Numbered from the stretch's first letter, positions 8,248 to 17,082 are shown. The stretch is DNA of 64,000 bases from Lachnospiraceae bacterium (GCA_022510745.1 JAFLSY010000002.1:62001-126000); one strand, 5' to 3'. Notes: generated by a model not told the origin, from the letters alone. Numbers and translations are program-made.

Positions 8248-9537
8248 GTAAAGAAAAGAAATATTTTAAAGAAGGGCTGTATCGTAACGGCACTGCTTCT
8301 GGCATTACATACTTTCATCCGGCCCATACCGGCCGTGGCTTTGGAAGAACCGTCCCTGTATGCCACGGCGGCAGTTTTGATGGATGCGGACACGGGAAGA
8401 GTGCTCTATGAGAAAAACGGGGAGGAATTCCTGTCCAATGCCAGTACGACCAAAATTATGACCTGCATTCTGGCACTGGAAAATGCAGATCCGGATGAGG
8501 TGGTGGAGGTGTCTGCCTATGCGGCGAGTATGCCGAAAGTGAAGCTCTTCATGAATGCTGGAGAGCATTTTCTGCTGCGGGATTTACTCTATTCGCTAAT
8601 GCTTGAATCCCATAACGATTCCGCGGTAGCCATAGCGGAACATGTGGGCGGCAGTATGGAAGGATTTGCCGATATGATGAATGAAAAGGCGGCCCAGATC
8701 GGTTGTGAAAATACCCGGTTTATCACACCGAACGGACTGGATGCCACCCAGACTATAACGGACGGAGAGGGAAATATTGTGGAGTATTCCCACGGTACCA
8801 CGGCCAGTGATCTGGCAAGGATCATGGCATATTGCGCATTTCATTCTCCCAAAGCGGAGGAATTTCTGACCATTACCAGAACGGCCTCCTATTCCTTTTC
8901 CAGTAAAGAAGGAAGAAGTTTCTCCTGCACCAACCGTAATGCCTTCTTAAATATGATGGAGGGGGCGCTCACCGGAAAAACCGGCTTCACCAACAAGGCG
9001 GGATACTGTTATGTGGGGGCTCTGGAACGGGACGGCAAGCGTTTTACCATTGCGCTGTTAGCCTGTGGATGGCCCAATAATAAAACCTATAAATGGGCGG
9101 ATTCCCGGGTACTTTTTACGTACGGATTGGAAAATTATTCCTATCACGGATTCTCCGAGGCTGTTTATGATGAACGTGTGTTAAATCCGATACCCGTATT
9201 GGAAGGGCAGACGGAAGAACTGGAGCAGACAGCCTATGTGGAAGTGGAACTTTTAGAGGGAACTGTCACGCCGGACGGTCTGGATTACTTTGGCGCGGAG
9301 CCGGAAGCGGGAGGTGAATGGCAGGTGCTGCTTTCGGGAGGGGAAAGGATAGAGGCGGTCTGGAAGGTCTATACGGAGCTGAAAGCGCCGGTCTATTCGG
9401 GAGAAGAAATCGGATATATCCGTTATATGCTGGGAGATACCGTTCTGCGGGAAGACAAGATCGTCACGACCGGAGAAGTGCAGGCTATTGATTTCGTATG
9501 GTGTTTAATACGGATATTGGAAAAATATGTGTTATAA
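8236..9537 (+). CDS. D-alanyl-D-alanine carboxypeptidase, second copy
   Basis: A second PBP5-like S11 carboxypeptidase, 433 residues. The motifs are S70-T-T-K73, S125-H-N127 and K248-T-G250; the middle motif is SHN rather than the SGN of the paralogue at 4673. A signal peptide (hydrophobic core VTALLLALHTFI) ends near AVA. A beta-rich C-terminal domain follows, then a short hydrophobic tail (FVWCLIRILEKYVL), probably a membrane anchor. ATG 8236 is the only start that fits the signal peptide, yet it sits in the right arm of the scpB terminator and lacks a clear ribosome site. A frame extending back to 8068 would overlap scpB and is rejected. Confidence 0.9.
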   Translation: MYFFVKKRNILKKGCIVTALLLALHTFIRPIPAVALEEPSLYATAAVLMDADTGRVLYEKNGEEFLSNASTTKIMTCILALENADPDEVVEVSAYAASMPKVKLFMNAGEHFLLRDLLYSLMLESHNDSAVAIAEHVGGSMEGFADMMNEKAAQIGCENTRFITPNGLDATQTITDGEGNIVEYSHGTTASDLARIMAYCAFHSPKAEEFLTITRTASYSFSSKEGRSFSCTNRNAFLNMMEGALTGKTGFTNKAGYCYVGALERDGKRFTIALLACGWPNNKTYKWADSRVLFTYGLENYSYHGFSEAVYDERVLNPIPVLEGQTEELEQTAYVEVELLEGTVTPDGLDYFGAEPEAGGEWQVLLSGGERIEAVWKVYTELKAPVYSGEEIGYIRYMLGDTVLREDKIVTTGEVQAIDFVWCLIRILEKYVL

Positions 9538-9571
9538 ACCAAAATTAGTGCTAGTACAATTGGGGATTTTA

Positions 9572-9587
9572 TGTTACAATAGTACAA
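9572..9587 (+). promoter_or_regulatory. Possible promoter of the decarboxylase cluster
   Basis: An extended -10, TG-T-TACAAT (9572-9580), with no convincing -35. The sequence TAGTACAA occurs at 9552-9559 and again at 9580-9587, flanking the -10, and could be an operator pair. Roughly 100 bases of leader precede the first gene. Confidence 0.4.
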
Positions 9588-9686
9588 GCGTTAATAATGG
9601 GGCGGTAGGCGTTTGCTTTTTTGCATAAGCAGCTCCCCCTTGTTATATAGCTATTATTTTTTTACAATAAATGGAGGGCTGAAAAC

Positions 9687-11117
9687 ATGAGTAGTACTTC
9701 AAAAGCGAGTCAAAGAATTGAAGCTTTGCTCGATGACAACAGTTTCGTTGAAATCGGCGCCATGGTAACTGCCAGAGCCACGGATTTCAATCTGAAACAG
9801 ACAGAAACTCCTTCGGACGGCGTTATCACCGGCTACGGAGTGATCAACGGAAATCTGGTGTATGTATACAGCCAGGACGCAGCCGTATTAAACGGTACCG
9901 TCGGTGAAATGCATGCCAGAAAAATCGCCAATCTCTATGATCTGGCCATGAAGACCGGCGCACCCGTGATCGGATTGTTAGATTCCGCTGGTCTTAGATT
10001 GCAGGAGGCTACCGACGCACTGGATGCGTTTGGGGCCATCTACCGCAAAATGACGGATGCATCGGGTGTTATTCCTCAGATCAGTGCAGTATTTGGCAGC
10101 TGTGGCGGCGGACTTGCAGTTATGGCAGCCATGTCTGATTTTACTTTTATGGAATCCAAGGCTGCAAAATTATTTGTAAATTCCCCCAATGCCTTAGCCG
10201 GTAATACCACTGCAAAATGCGATACATCTTCCGCAGCATTCCAGAGCGAAGAAGCAGGCAATGTGGATTTTACAGGCGATGAGGCAGAGGTTTTGGCTGG
10301 CATCAGGAAGTTAGTATCCATTTTACCTGCCAATAACGAAGAGAACCTGGCATTTGACGAGTGCACCGATGATCTGAACAGATTAACTGCTGATCTCGCA
10401 AGCTTTAAAGGAGATACCGCGGCAGCGCTTTCTGTTTTGGCCGACGACAACGATTTTGTTGAGGTGAAAGCAGATTACGCGAAAGATATGGTAACCGGAT
10501 TTATCCGTTTGGACGGTGTAACGGTGGGAGCGGTTGCCAACAGAAGCGAGAAGCTGGACGAGGAAGGCAATGTGGCAGAAAAGTATGAGGCTGTATTGTC
10601 ACCTAAGGGCTGTGAGAAAGCGGCTGATTTCGTAAGTTTCTGTGATGCTTTCGATATTCCGGTGCTGACGCTGACCAATGTGACCGGTTACAAGGCATGT
10701 GAATGCAGTGAAAAGAAGATCGCGAAAGCAGTCGCACACCTTACATATACTTTTGCCAATGCAACCGTACCCAAGGTCAATGTGATCATTGGCAAAGCTT
10801 TGGGCAGTGCCTATGTTGCTATGAATTCCAAGGCAGTCGGCGCAGACATTACCATGGCATGGCCGGATGCGGAAATCGGTTCCATGGATGCCAATCTTGC
10901 CGCTAAGATCATGTATGAAGGTCAGGGCGCCGATGTGATCAAAGAAAAGGCAGCAGAATATGCGGCATTGCAGACCAGTGCAGCCAGCGCTGCAAGGAGA
11001 GGATATGTTGACCAGATAGTAGAGCCGGCCGATACCAGAAAATATGTGATCGGCGCTTTTGAGATGTTGTTTACAAAATGTGAAGAACGTCCGGTCAAAA
11101 AGCATGGAACAGTTTAG
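9687..11117 (+). CDS. Carboxyltransferase subunit, methylmalonyl-CoA/acyl-CoA type (MmdA/12S family)
   Basis: A cytoplasmic biotin-dependent carboxyltransferase of 476 residues with two crotonase-like halves. The N-terminal half has RIEALLDDNSFVEIGA, the SQDAAVLNGTVGEMHARKI stretch and the glycine-rich SCGGGLAVMAAM oxyanion region; the C-terminal half has GFIRLDGVTVGAVANRS and GKALGSAYVAMNSKAVGAD. The family moves CO2 between an acyl-CoA and biotin. It is somewhat shorter than typical MmdA (about 510 residues). It heads a cluster with an OadG-like subunit, a biotin carrier, an OadB-like Na+ pump and a pyruvate/oxaloacetate-type carboxyltransferase. Which acyl-CoA is used cannot be told from sequence. 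Confidence 0.85.
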   Translation: MSSTSKASQRIEALLDDNSFVEIGAMVTARATDFNLKQTETPSDGVITGYGVINGNLVYVYSQDAAVLNGTVGEMHARKIANLYDLAMKTGAPVIGLLDSAGLRLQEATDALDAFGAIYRKMTDASGVIPQISAVFGSCGGGLAVMAAMSDFTFMESKAAKLFVNSPNALAGNTTAKCDTSSAAFQSEEAGNVDFTGDEAEVLAGIRKLVSILPANNEENLAFDECTDDLNRLTADLASFKGDTAAALSVLADDNDFVEVKADYAKDMVTGFIRLDGVTVGAVANRSEKLDEEGNVAEKYEAVLSPKGCEKAADFVSFCDAFDIPVLTLTNVTGYKACECSEKKIAKAVAHLTYTFANATVPKVNVIIGKALGSAYVAMNSKAVGADITMAWPDAEIGSMDANLAAKIMYEGQGADVIKEKAAEYAALQTSAASAARRGYVDQIVEPADTRKYVIGAFEMLFTKCEERPVKKHGTV

Positions 11118-11134
11118 AAAGGGAGATACTTAAT

Positions 11135-12013
11135 ATGAAAAAAATACTGACAATGTTATGTATGCTCACCTGCCTTCTCGGACTGACCGCCTGCGGAGAG
11201 GAACAGCTGACTCAGTTGGAAATCAACAGAGGTGAAACAGCTGCTAACTTAGCCACCGATTTTATGATTCCCTATATGACTTATTTCTTTGATGACGCTC
11301 GTGCGGAGCAGTATCAGAATGATTATGGTGTAGAGGAACTGAAATACGTGACGGAGCAGCAGCTCAACTACGCAATGTATGTATTTTCAACCCAGTATGG
11401 TCTGAATTATGGTGTGGATGAGATCACCGTAGAAGGCAATGCGGTATTAAATGCCATTGTATCCTTTAATGGTGCATATCACACCATGGGGGATATTGAT
11501 ACCAGCAGTAATCTTGTGGGAACCTACAGGTATTCCAACGATAAGAAAACGATTATTGTTACGGTTCCCGTGACAGGTTCCGTTACAAACAGTAAAGGGG
11601 AACCCATTACTGCGGAAGCAGAGATTATTTTTAGTAATGATCTTTTCCTCACCGTAGAGTCCTGCAGCCTAAATATCGAGCGCTCCATGGGCGAACTCAT
11701 GGGCAGGGCGGCTATGGATACTCTGATGGGCATGGGCACCGTATTTTCTGTTCTGATTTTAATCAGTTTAGTTATCTGGGCTTTAGGAGGAATTCCCAAG
11801 CTGCAGGAGAAACTGAGCAAGAAGAACAAGGCAGAAGTGAAGAGTATACAGGAAGAATCAGTGGATAATACCATTGCACAGATTATTGAAAACGAAGAGC
11901 AGCAGGGCGACGACTGTGAACTCGCAGCTGTGATCGCAGCGGCAATTGCCGCCTATGAAGGCAGTGTAAGCACGGACGGCTTTGTAGTCAGAAGCATTAG
12001 AAAAAGAAGATAA
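11135..12013 (+). CDS. OadG-family accessory subunit with lipoprotein signal
   Basis: 292 residues. The N-terminus is a lipoprotein signal with lipobox LTAC (residues about 17-20). An extracellular domain runs to about residue 200, a single membrane helix (FSVLILISLVIWALGG) follows at about 206-221, and a cytoplasmic tail ends CELAAVIAAAIAAYEG, typical of OadG/gamma-type subunits of Na+-pumping decarboxylases. It probably tethers the carboxyltransferase and biotin carrier to the membrane beta subunit. The lipoprotein plus transmembrane combination makes it much larger than the classical gamma chain of about 80 residues. The next gene's ribosome site starts inside its stop region. Confidence 0.75.
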   Translation: MKKILTMLCMLTCLLGLTACGEEQLTQLEINRGETAANLATDFMIPYMTYFFDDARAEQYQNDYGVEELKYVTEQQLNYAMYVFSTQYGLNYGVDEITVEGNAVLNAIVSFNGAYHTMGDIDTSSNLVGTYRYSNDKKTIIVTVPVTGSVTNSKGEPITAEAEIIFSNDLFLTVESCSLNIERSMGELMGRAAMDTLMGMGTVFSVLILISLVIWALGGIPKLQEKLSKKNKAEVKSIQEESVDNTIAQIIENEEQQGDDCELAAVIAAAIAAYEGSVSTDGFVVRSIRKRR

Positions 12014-12028
12014 TTGGAGGATAAGAAG

Positions 12029-12406
12029 ATGAAAAATTATACCATTACCGTTAACGGAAACGTATATGATGTAGTAGTAGAGGAGGGCGCATCCACAGGC
12101 GCTGCCACCCCGGTGAAAGCTCCGGCGGCACCCAAGGCAGCTCCTAAGGCTGCAGCACCCAAGGCAGCCCCTGCAGCAAGCGGCGCAGCAGGCAGCATTA
12201 AGGTAGAAGCCGGTGCAGCAGGTAAAGTATTTAAGATTGACGCTGCTGTAGGTACCGCAGTAAAGAAGGGCGATGCAGTAGTTACTATCGAGGCTATGAA
12301 GATGGAGATTCCCGTAGTAGCTCCCGAAGACGGTACGGTAGCAAGCATTGAAGTATCGGTTGGCGATGCGGTAGAGGCAGGAAAAGTGCTTGCAACCTTA
12401 AACTAA
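12029..12406 (+). CDS. Biotin carrier protein of the decarboxylase
   Basis: A 125-residue biotin/lipoyl-attachment protein. The modified lysine is in EAMKMEIPV near residue 95. A short N-terminal segment is followed by an Ala/Pro/Lys-rich linker (repeats of APKAAPKAA) that lets the domain swing between active sites. ATG 12029 is chosen because GGAGG (12016-12020) precedes it; the TTG at 12014 overlaps that site. Placed between the gamma-like and beta subunits, it is the shared carboxybiotin carrier of the cluster. Confidence 0.93.
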   Translation: MKNYTITVNGNVYDVVVEEGASTGAATPVKAPAAPKAAPKAAAPKAAPAASGAAGSIKVEAGAAGKVFKIDAAVGTAVKKGDAVVTIEAMKMEIPVVAPEDGTVASIEVSVGDAVEAGKVLATLN

Positions 12407-12439
12407 TCGATTAGGAGCAATATTACAGGAGGTCATTCA

Positions 12440-13591
12440 ATGGAATACATAACAAGTACGCTGGACAATCTGCTTCATCAGACAGCGTTTTTCAACCTGA
12501 CGGTCGGAAACTATGTGATGATAGCAGTTGCCTGCTTTTTCCTTTATCTGGCCATAAGACATGAATTTGAACCCTTGCTCTTATTGCCGATTGCATTCGG
12601 TATGCTGCTTGTAAACATTTATCCGGATATTATGCTTCATGCAGAGGATTCGTCAAATGGAGTGGGCGGCTTACTGTATTATTTCTACATTCTGGACGAG
12701 TATGCGCTTCTGCCTTCCTTGATATTCATGGGCGTTGGCGCTATGACGGACTTCGGTCCTTTGATTGCAAACCCAAAGAGCTTCCTTTTGGGAGCTGCGG
12801 CACAGTTCGGTATTTTTGCCGCATATTTCGGAGCAATCGCACTGGGCTTTAACGGAATGGCTGCAGCAGCTATTTCCATTATCGGCGGTGCGGACGGTCC
12901 TACTTCCATTTTCCTGGCAAGTAAGCTGGGACAGACGGGACTTTTGGGTCCCATTGCGGTAGCGGCATATTCCTATATGTCTCTGGTACCTATTATTCAG
13001 CCCCCCGTTATGAAGCTGCTGACCACTGAAAAGGAAAGAAAGATCAAGATGGCACAGCTTCGTCCGGTATCTAAGCTGGAGAGAATTTTATTCCCCATCG
13101 TGGTTACCATCGTGGTGAGCTTGATCCTTCCTACTACAGCGCCCCTTGTAGGTATGCTGATGTTAGGTAACTTATTCAAAGAATCCGGTGTGGTAAGACA
13201 GTTGACCGAAACGGCTTCTAACGCGTTGATGTATATCGTGGTTATCCTGTTAGGTACTTCTGTAGGTGCAACCACCAGTGCGGAAGCGTTCTTAAACTGG
13301 GATACCATCAAGATCGTTGTGCTGGGACTGGCAGCCTTCATATTTGGTACGGCAGCCGGTGTCCTCTTCGGTAAGCTGATGTGCGTACTTACCCATGGTA
13401 AGGTAAATCCGCTGATCGGTTCTGCCGGCGTGTCCGCAGTGCCCATGGCGGCCCGCGTATCCCAGAAGGTAGGTTCGGAAGCAGACCCGACCAACTTCCT
13501 TCTGATGCATGCGATGGGACCGAACGTAGCAGGTGTTATTGGTACGGCCGTAGCAGCCGGTACCTTTATGGCCATATACGGTGTATTTTAA
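12440..13591 (+). CDS. oadB: Na+-pumping decarboxylase beta subunit
   Basis: A 383-residue, highly hydrophobic protein of the OadB/MmdB/GcdB family, which decarboxylates carboxybiotin and exports Na+. The conserved IIGGADGPTSIFLASKL stretch (about residue 150) and the C-terminal GSAGVSAVPMAARVSQ and NFLLMHAMGPNVAGVIG stretches carry the sodium-site and proton-channel residues of the family. A good ribosome site (AGGAGGT) precedes ATG 12440. The TAA stop at 13589-13591 lies inside the left terminal repeat of a palindromic element. Confidence 0.95.
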   Translation: MEYITSTLDNLLHQTAFFNLTVGNYVMIAVACFFLYLAIRHEFEPLLLLPIAFGMLLVNIYPDIMLHAEDSSNGVGGLLYYFYILDEYALLPSLIFMGVGAMTDFGPLIANPKSFLLGAAAQFGIFAAYFGAIALGFNGMAAAAISIIGGADGPTSIFLASKLGQTGLLGPIAVAAYSYMSLVPIIQPPVMKLLTTEKERKIKMAQLRPVSKLERILFPIVVTIVVSLILPTTAPLVGMLMLGNLFKESGVVRQLTETASNALMYIVVILLGTSVGATTSAEAFLNWDTIKIVVLGLAAFIFGTAAGVLFGKLMCVLTHGKVNPLIGSAGVSAVPMAARVSQKVGSEADPTNFLLMHAMGPNVAGVIGTAVAAGTFMAIYGVF

Positions 13592-13750
13592 AGCTGTGCA
13601 TTTCCAAGCGGCCGTCGGCTGCCATGCTCGCATGAGCAGCCGACCGGACGCTTGGAAATATAGAGCGCGAAGCGCGATGAGTAATTTCCGCTTTGCGGAA
13701 ATTACGAATACACAGCTTTAAAATAGAAGCTGGGATACACAGCTTTAAAA
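13586..13750. repeat. MITE-like palindromic element with 13-base terminal inverted repeats
   Basis: TTTTAAAGCTGTG (13586-13598) and CACAGCTTTAAAA (13711-13723) are perfect inverted copies bounding about 138 bases. Inside are a long hairpin (13600-13659; arms ATTTCCAAGCG and CGCTTGGAAAT, inner GTCGGCTGC/GCAGCCGAC), a small GCGC hairpin near 13666-13676, and a perfect-armed hairpin at 13681-13705 (GTAATTTCCGC/GCGGAAATTAC). The right end is duplicated: ATACACAGCTTTAAAATA occurs at 13708-13725 and 13735-13752. It holds no coding sequence, and fits a non-autonomous mobile palindrome or REP-like element. Copies elsewhere cannot be checked here. Confidence 0.7.
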
Positions 13751-13816
13751 TAACATCTGTATCTCAAATTATAAAAAGTTAAATCAGAAATTAATTTTGT
13801 AGGAGGAAAACAGGAA

Positions 13817-15238
13817 ATGTCAGAAGTAAAACCGATTAAAATAACAGAAACCGTCCTGCGTGATGCGCATCAGTCCTTAATTGCTACCAGAATGCCCACC
13901 GAACTGATGCTCCCCATCATTGATAAAATGGACAAAGTAGGATATAACTCTGTAGAGTGTTGGGGCGGCGCTACCTTTGATGCATCCTTAAGATTCTTAA
14001 AGGAGGATCCTTGGGACAGACTTAGAAAATTAAGAGATGGATTTAAGAACACCAAGCTGCAGATGCTCTTCAGAGGGCAGAACATACTGGGTTACAGACC
14101 CTATGCGGACGACGTGGTAGATAGTTTCGTGGAGAAATCCATTGCAAACGGTATCGACATCATTCGTATTTTTGACTGCTTGAATGACTTGCGTAATCTG
14201 CAGGAAGCCGTAAATGCTACCAATAAGATCAAAGCACGGGAGGGCCGCGGCCATGCGCAGGTAGCTCTTTCCTATACTTTGGGAGATGCCTACACCATGG
14301 AATACTGGATCGACATGGCAAAGAAGATTGAGGAAATGGGTGCCGATTCCATCTGTATCAAGGATATGGCAGGTCTGCTGGTTCCTTATAAGGCATCCGA
14401 GATGATCAGGGAGATGAAAGCTGCTACCAAGCTGCCCATTCAGCTGCATACCCACTATACTTCCGGTGTGGCAGGCATGACCTACTTAAAAGCAGTAGAA
14501 GCAGGTGTGGATGTCATTGACTGTGCAATGTCACCGTTTGCAATGGGTACTTCTCAGCCCGCTACTGAAGTTATGGTTGAAACCTTTAAGGGTACTCCCT
14601 ATGACACCGGTTATGATCAGAACTTACTTGCGGAAATCGCAGATTACTTCAGACCTTATAGAGATGAGTGCTTGGCAAGCGGCCTCTTGAATCCTAAGGT
14701 AATGGGTGTGGATATCAAGACCCTGCTGTATCAGGTACCCGGCGGTATGCTTTCCAACATGGTGAGCCAGTTGAAGGAGCAGAACGCGGAAGATAAGTAC
14801 TATGACGTATTGAAAGAAATCCCCATGGTGCGTAAGGATCTGGGTGAGCCTCCTTTGGTTACTCCTTCTTCCCAGATTGTTGGTACACAGGCTGTATTCA
14901 ACGTGCTGATGGGTGAGCGTTATAAGATGGCTACTGACCAGACCAAGGATGTACTGCGTGGTAAGTATGGCCAGACGGTTAAGCCCATGAATCAGGAAGT
15001 TATTGATAAGGTTATTCCCGGTGAGGAAAGAATCACCTGCCGTTATGCGGATCTGCTTTCCAACGAAATGGATAAGCTGGAGTCCGAGATGGCGGAGTGG
15101 AAGCAGCAGGATGAGGACGTATTGTCCTATGCGCTCTTCCCTCAGGTTGCGGTTGATTTCTTCAAATATCGTCAGGCTCAGCAGGAAAAGGTTGATCCTG
15201 CGCAGGCAGACACCAAGAACGGCGCTTATCCGGTATAA
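13817..15238 (+). CDS. oadA: Pyruvate/oxaloacetate carboxyltransferase subunit (5S/OadA-type)
   Basis: A 473-residue TIM-barrel carboxyltransferase that moves CO2 between oxaloacetate/pyruvate and biotin. Visible features are LRDAHQSL with the metal-binding Asp, the carboxylated lysine region CIKDMAGLL, the metal histidines in LHTHYTSG, and the PYC/OADA conserved C-terminal region (QVPGGMLSNMVSQL). It ends without a biotin domain, which is supplied by the separate protein at 12029. It lies behind the palindromic element but ahead of the terminator at 15299, so it is probably still part of the cluster. Confidence 0.93.
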   Translation: MSEVKPIKITETVLRDAHQSLIATRMPTELMLPIIDKMDKVGYNSVECWGGATFDASLRFLKEDPWDRLRKLRDGFKNTKLQMLFRGQNILGYRPYADDVVDSFVEKSIANGIDIIRIFDCLNDLRNLQEAVNATNKIKAREGRGHAQVALSYTLGDAYTMEYWIDMAKKIEEMGADSICIKDMAGLLVPYKASEMIREMKAATKLPIQLHTHYTSGVAGMTYLKAVEAGVDVIDCAMSPFAMGTSQPATEVMVETFKGTPYDTGYDQNLLAEIADYFRPYRDECLASGLLNPKVMGVDIKTLLYQVPGGMLSNMVSQLKEQNAEDKYYDVLKEIPMVRKDLGEPPLVTPSSQIVGTQAVFNVLMGERYKMATDQTKDVLRGKYGQTVKPMNQEVIDKVIPGEERITCRYADLLSNEMDKLESEMAEWKQQDEDVLSYALFPQVAVDFFKYRQAQQEKVDPAQADTKNGAYPV

Positions 15239-15298
15239 TTCTGGCGGGCTGTAAGCATTTATAGAATGAACATAGGAAGGTATAGGTAGGTTCTTTCA

Positions 15299-15328
15299 GG
15301 CATGGGAAGTTTCTTCCCATGCCTTTTT
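15299..15328 (+). terminator. Terminator of the decarboxylase cluster
   Basis: GGCATGGGAAG (15299-15309) and CTTCCCATGCC (15313-15323) form a perfect 11-pair stem with a TTT loop, followed by five T residues. Confidence 0.93.
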
Positions 15329-15363
15329 GGTAACATCCCATGATGAAAAGAGGGGGTATTTTT

Positions 15364-15903
15364 TTGCAGGAAATTTTAAATATATTTACTGCAGAAGGGC
15401 AACATGATGAACTGACACGTATTTTTTCGCTGGAAGCCCAACTGGAGGCTATAGTAGGCGGTTATTATGTAAGTGGTGCAGGGATGGACGAGTGGGTACA
15501 GATTTATTATGACAAAACAGCAAATCCGGAGAAAACTACCCTACGAGAGATTGCAAAGCCCGAAAATATCATTGCATATGTTTCTGAAAACTGCCGCAAG
15601 GCTTTGGTTTTAGAGGCACACCATAGACATTTTAAAGAAGATAGTAAAGGGTATGGGCTGGCTTATTTTTCTTTTTCTTCTTTTGAGGAAGAAATATATT
15701 GCTGTAATAATCCTGCAGCATTACCTTTGGAATTTCAGAACATTGTATGGATAGAGGATGATTTCTTAGAGGATGAAGCCATACCCTTTGACTTTGAAGC
15801 TTTTGAAGTGATAGATACGGGAACGAAATATTTAAATCCAAGACATTTTTCTATTAATCAGATGATGAACTATCTCTATGCGGATTATAGAGTAAAGAAA
15901 TAA
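15364..15903 (+). CDS. Uncharacterised acidic protein
   Basis: About 179 residues, acidic, soluble, with no signal peptide or membrane segment and no family I recognise. Aromatic and acidic patches (WIEDDFLEDEAIPFDFEAFEV) stand out near the C-terminus. I prefer TTG 15364 because AGGGGG (15351-15356) lies just before it; ATG 15340 adds eight residues but its ribosome site would be inside the terminator. It opens a three-gene stretch of uncharacterised genes with a visibly more A+T-rich look than the metabolic genes around it. Confidence 0.7.
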   Translation: MQEILNIFTAEGQHDELTRIFSLEAQLEAIVGGYYVSGAGMDEWVQIYYDKTANPEKTTLREIAKPENIIAYVSENCRKALVLEAHHRHFKEDSKGYGLAYFSFSSFEEEIYCCNNPAALPLEFQNIVWIEDDFLEDEAIPFDFEAFEVIDTGTKYLNPRHFSINQMMNYLYADYRVKK

Positions 15904-15961
15904 TATTAAAAATTAATAACACAAGTGCTTAAATATGTATTTTGCGGAGAGGTACTCAAAT

Positions 15962-16402
15962 ATGAAAAAAACAGTTAAAATTCTTGGAATTATAATTTTA
16001 GCAATAGTGGTTGCATTGATAGCAATCGTTATTTTACCTTTTATAAAAGCTAGCGTTATTGATAATATGGCCTTGAACAAATACCGCAGCCGAATTCTCA
16101 ATGAACTGGAACTGCCTACAGATACTGAGATAGTGGAAACCGTAAGCGGCTGTGGCAATACCGGCGGTACGGGAAACCATACGGAGCTTTTAGTTTCAGT
16201 TTTGGTAAAAAGCGAATTGGATGAGGATGCTTTTTTTGCGTATTATCCTCATGCCTATGAAGCAGAGGAACGTGATTTTGAAACCTGGGCTATGGGATGT
16301 GTAGGGCTATCTTTTAACAAGCCTGAAGAGGAAGGGAATTATTATATTCTGGAGTATATAAAGAGCGCTCCTTGTTCTGATTTTGACTTAAGGGGGCATT
16401 AG
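15962..16402 (+). CDS. Uncharacterised single-pass membrane protein
   Basis: 146 residues: a short Lys-rich start, one hydrophobic helix at about residues 6-28 (ILGIIILAIVVALIAIVIL) and an extracytoplasmic domain with four cysteines (GCGNTGG, GCVGLSF, APCSDF), possibly disulphide-bonded. No family is recognised. GGAGAGG precedes ATG 15962 at suitable distance, so I reject the upstream in-frame ATG 15935. It lies between two other uncharacterised genes and probably shares their transcript. Confidence 0.68.
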   Translation: MKKTVKILGIIILAIVVALIAIVILPFIKASVIDNMALNKYRSRILNELELPTDTEIVETVSGCGNTGGTGNHTELLVSVLVKSELDEDAFFAYYPHAYEAEERDFETWAMGCVGLSFNKPEEEGNYYILEYIKSAPCSDFDLRGH

Positions 16403-16409
16403 AAAGCGG

Positions 16410-17057
16410 ATGTTATTTAATAAGCTCTTTCATTCAGAATATTTTAACATTCATTATGAACCGGAAAATAAAGAACTGGTTGAGTTATTGTCCGGCGTGT
16501 TGCTTGCGGAGATAAATAGGATTATGAAGTTTTTCAAACTGACAGAATTAAAGTCTCCTAAAGAAATTTTTTTGTATGCAAAAACAGAAGAGTATGCAAA
16601 ACATATCAGCCGCTATGTAACACAGTATCAGGATTGGATGGTGGCGGATACCTATGATGGGAATATTCATATTCTGTCTTTAGATGGTTGTAGAAGTACA
16701 AATGCGCATAAAAAGATGGAACAGGATGCTTATGCAAAAATAATCATACATGAGTTTGTACATGCCTGTCAGCAGGAGATAAATCCAAACGCTTACGGCT
16801 GTCAGTGGTTCTGGGAGGCACTTGCCACCAATCTGTCAGGTCAGGTTTACGCAGATATACCGGTGTTATGCGATAAAGAACAGTTGATGTTTTATTATGA
16901 ATCACTTCCAGATCAGTATCCCATCTCTTATCACATAGGAAAGTATATGCTTGAGAAGTATTCTCATGAGAAGTTACTGGAATATGTTTATGAACCTGAG
17001 AAACTGCGGGAAGATGTAGAAGAGATATTAAGGGCAGTTAAAGAAACAAGTGAATAA
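16410..17057 (+). CDS. Putative zinc metallopeptidase (HEXXH)
   Basis: 215 residues with an H114-E-F-V-H118 zinc-binding motif in the context IIIHEFVHACQQ, followed by FWEALATNLSG, where the glutamate of WEALA is in the place of the third ligand of peptidase-MA-like (gluzincin) families. No signal peptide or membrane segment is evident, so it looks cytoplasmic, unless it is delivered by another route. Start ATG 16410 is seven bases after the previous stop. Substrate is unknown; the assignment rests on the motif. Confidence 0.72.
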   Translation: MLFNKLFHSEYFNIHYEPENKELVELLSGVLLAEINRIMKFFKLTELKSPKEIFLYAKTEEYAKHISRYVTQYQDWMVADTYDGNIHILSLDGCRSTNAHKKMEQDAYAKIIIHEFVHACQQEINPNAYGCQWFWEALATNLSGQVYADIPVLCDKEQLMFYYESLPDQYPISYHIGKYMLEKYSHEKLLEYVYEPEKLREDVEEILRAVKETSE

Positions 17058-17082
17058 CGAAAATAATTCTAATATATTCTTG

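Noticed and set aside
13600-13705. Simple rho-independent terminator for oadB
   Set aside because: The hairpins are strong but lack T runs, and they lie inside matching terminal inverted repeats, which fits a mobile palindrome better.
15003-15254. Plus-strand open frame within the 5S carboxyltransferase gene
   Set aside because: Basic, low-complexity translation in another frame of a well-conserved gene, with no homologous motif.
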